Origin: Bacillota bacterium
GTDB taxonomy: Bacteria; Bacillota; Desulfotomaculia; Desulfotomaculales; JAJYZD01
DNA: 15,655 nt
Direction: 5' to 3'
Assembly (NCBI GenBank): GCA_021800315.1
Contig: JAJYZD010000065.1
Location: 1-15,655 of the forward strand
Part shown: in pieces, positions 14,385 to 15,655 of the stretch
Numbering within the stretch: the stretch's first letter is position 1
Layout: each line of letters begins with the position of its first letter
Position numbers and translations under genes: made by a program
Notes under the pieces: generated by a model
The model's database searches: none
Seen by the model: the letters and a program-made list of their open reading frames with translations, nothing else
Told to the model about the DNA's origin: nothing

Positions 14385-15655
14385 CTTGAATACCTCCGGC
14401 AATATTTTCCCATTCCGCCGCGGTCAGGGCGTCCAGGAACCGGCGGCAGGACGGGGAAACCGCGGTAAAGCGGGCCAGGCACGAACCCGGGCCGCTTTGC
14501 GCTTTGGCCTGCACCTCGGCCAGTACGGACCGGTCGCCGGGGGACAGGATCTCGATCTTGAGGGCCGCGAGATCCGGGATGGTTCCCGCTGTGAAAATCT
14601 GGGCCGCCCGGCGCGACACCTTGCGCAGGCGGCCGGACAGGACCTCCCCCGTATACTGGTTTTCCTCGATGAGCATGATCCTGACCGGCAGTTCTTCGGA
14701 CAGTTCGACCAGTTCCGGCTCGCCGGCCGGCAAGTCGAGATGGTAGGGGGCGCCCAGTCCCCCGACATCGTAAATGGTCAGGGGCGAGCGGAGGCCTTTG
14801 GGATGAATCTCCTTCCGGTCCCTTACCTTGACCTGTACCCGGCTGGAGCGCAGGGTTGCGGCCGACACCAGGACCTGACCGCCCAGGGTGCAGGACTCGA
14901 TCCGGGCGGCCACGTTGACCTCGTTGCCCACGCAGCCGTACTTGGTCCTTTTCTCGGACCCGATGTTGCCGGCGATAACCTGCCCGGTGTTGATCCCGAC
15001 GCCCATCTCAATCTCCGGGTAGCCGTTGGTCCTGTTCCAACCGTTGACCCCGTGCATGGCCGACTGCATTTCGATGGCGCAGGCCAGGGCCAGGGAAGCG
15101 TGGTCCCCCACCGGTAGGGGAGCGCCGAAAACCACCATTATGGCGTCGCCGACGAACTCCAGGACCGTCCCGTGGTACTTCTGAATGATCTCCACCATTT
15201 CCTTGAGGTAGTTGTTGATGACGGCCACCACGCCCTCCGGCGGCAGCGATTCGGAGAGCTGGGTAAAGCCTCGCAGGTCGGTCATCATGATGGTCACGGT
15301 AACCTTGCCGCCGCCCAGCTTGAGCCCCTCCCGGCCGTCGACCAGCCTCCTGACGACCTCGTCGGACAAAAAGCGGCCGAAGGTTTCCCGGATGAAGGCG
15401 AGAGAGGCGTTCTCCATGGCCACCGCCGCCTGGAAGGCCAGGGTGGTAAGCAGCTTCAAGTCCCCCGCCCCGTATTCCACCGGCTTGGTGCTGACGACCC
15501 TGATCACGCCGGTAACCTTGTCCTTCACCTTCAGGGGCACGCACAACAGGGAGCGGACCTCCGCCGGTTCCCCGGTTGCGCGCGGATCGCGCCGCACATC
15601 GTTGACGATCTCGCCCCGGCCGCTACGCCAAACGCCGCCGGTCAACCCTTCTTCG
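14362..15655 (-). CDS. GAF domain / class III nucleotide cyclase / PilZ-like protein, 5' end outside the window
   Basis: The frame is open to the window edge; numbering starts at the first full codon. Residues 1-83 are the C-terminal part of a GAF domain (NDVRRDPR, SLLCVPLKV, FQAAVAMENA). Residues 113-293 are a class III cyclase domain: metal aspartates D126 (MTDLRGFT) and D170 (VGDAIMVVFGAP), GVGINTG, and the transition-state asparagine and arginine in NEVNVAARIES. The usual IGD is VGN here; related GAF-cyclases often also lack that aspartate. Its product is probably cAMP. Residues 305-415 look like a PilZ fold (GEVLSGRLRKVSRRAAQIF, ending LARFTAVSPSCRRFLDAL) but lack the RxxxR and D/NxSxxG ligands for c-di-GMP. 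A TTG at 15645 is inside the GAF domain and is not the true start. The protein looks soluble as far as visible, and it overlaps the response regulator. Confidence 0.88.
   Translation of the reverse strand, partial: EEGLTGGVWRSGRGEIVNDVRRDPRATGEPAEVRSLLCVPLKVKDKVTGVIRVVSTKPVEYGAGDLKLLTTLAFQAAVAMENASLAFIRETFGRFLSDEVVRRLVDGREGLKLGGGKVTVTIMMTDLRGFTQLSESLPPEGVVAVINNYLKEMVEIIQKYHGTVLEFVGDAIMVVFGAPLPVGDHASLALACAIEMQSAMHGVNGWNRTNGYPEIEMGVGINTGQVIAGNIGSEKRTKYGCVGNEVNVAARIESCTLGGQVLVSAATLRSSRVQVKVRDRKEIHPKGLRSPLTIYDVGGLGAPYHLDLPAGEPELVELSEELPVRIMLIEENQYTGEVLSGRLRKVSRRAAQIFTAGTIPDLAALKIEILSPGDRSVLAEVQAKAQSGPGSCLARFTAVSPSCRRFLDALTAAEWENIAGGIQDAQNPHC

Noticed and set aside
15643..15645. TTG as the start of the cyclase gene
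   Set aside because: The frame is open to the window edge and the GAF domain is already under way, so the true start is outside.
1..15655. CRISPR array, IS element, tRNA or rRNA
   Set aside because: No regularly spaced repeats, transposase motifs, terminal inverted repeats, CCA-type tRNA arms or rRNA-like sequence were seen on either strand.

Overview
The window reads as a GC-rich, anaerobic Firmicute chromosome, probably of the Peptococcaceae/Desulfotomaculum-Pelotomaculum type. This is inferred from the family mix (an M50 protease of the YwhC type beside trpS and lysA, a TrpB2-type tryptophan synthase beta chain, a DUF763 remnant), strong GGAGG-type ribosome binding sites, frequent TTG/GTG starts and candidate Spo0A-like boxes. 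No species can be named from the sequence alone.

Layout. (1) 1-937 is a decayed zone: an ABC-2 permease broken by two compensating frameshifts, then an orphan fragment of an IPT/TIG repeat. (2) 938-2134 is a comparatively AT-rich, stand-alone HipA-like kinase with its own -10 element and a textbook terminator (2346-2373); it looks acquired. (3) 2589-4139 is a secreted protein with three SH3b domains and a TIM-barrel-like C-terminus, preceded by two Spo0A-box-like heptamers 10 bp apart. (4) On the minus strand lie two housekeeping units: an M50 membrane protease followed by trpS (extended -10 promoter at 5998-6006 and an 11-bp hairpin at the start of the leader), and trpB2 followed by lysA (good promoter at 8980-9008). 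(5) 9028-10069 is a second decayed zone: a promoter-bearing DUF763 remnant, an intact GNAT acetyltransferase, and the N-terminal stub of an acyl-CoA synthetase. (6) 10224-15655 is a signalling block: a soluble PAS hybrid histidine kinase on plus; converging on it, a six-TM histidine kinase, a single-domain response regulator, and a GAF / class III cyclase / PilZ-like protein cut by the window edge.

How it works together. The trpB2-lysA and M50-trpS units are amino-acid and translation functions with ordinary motifs. The signalling block is the most interesting part: two paralogous kinases lie tail to tail with a 102-bp coding overlap, one receiver domain is cut short exactly there, and the cyclase overlaps the response regulator by 23 bp. 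This suggests a phosphorelay linked to cyclic-nucleotide output. A candidate terminator and extended -10 promoter separate the response regulator from the six-TM kinase, so the kinase may be expressed independently.
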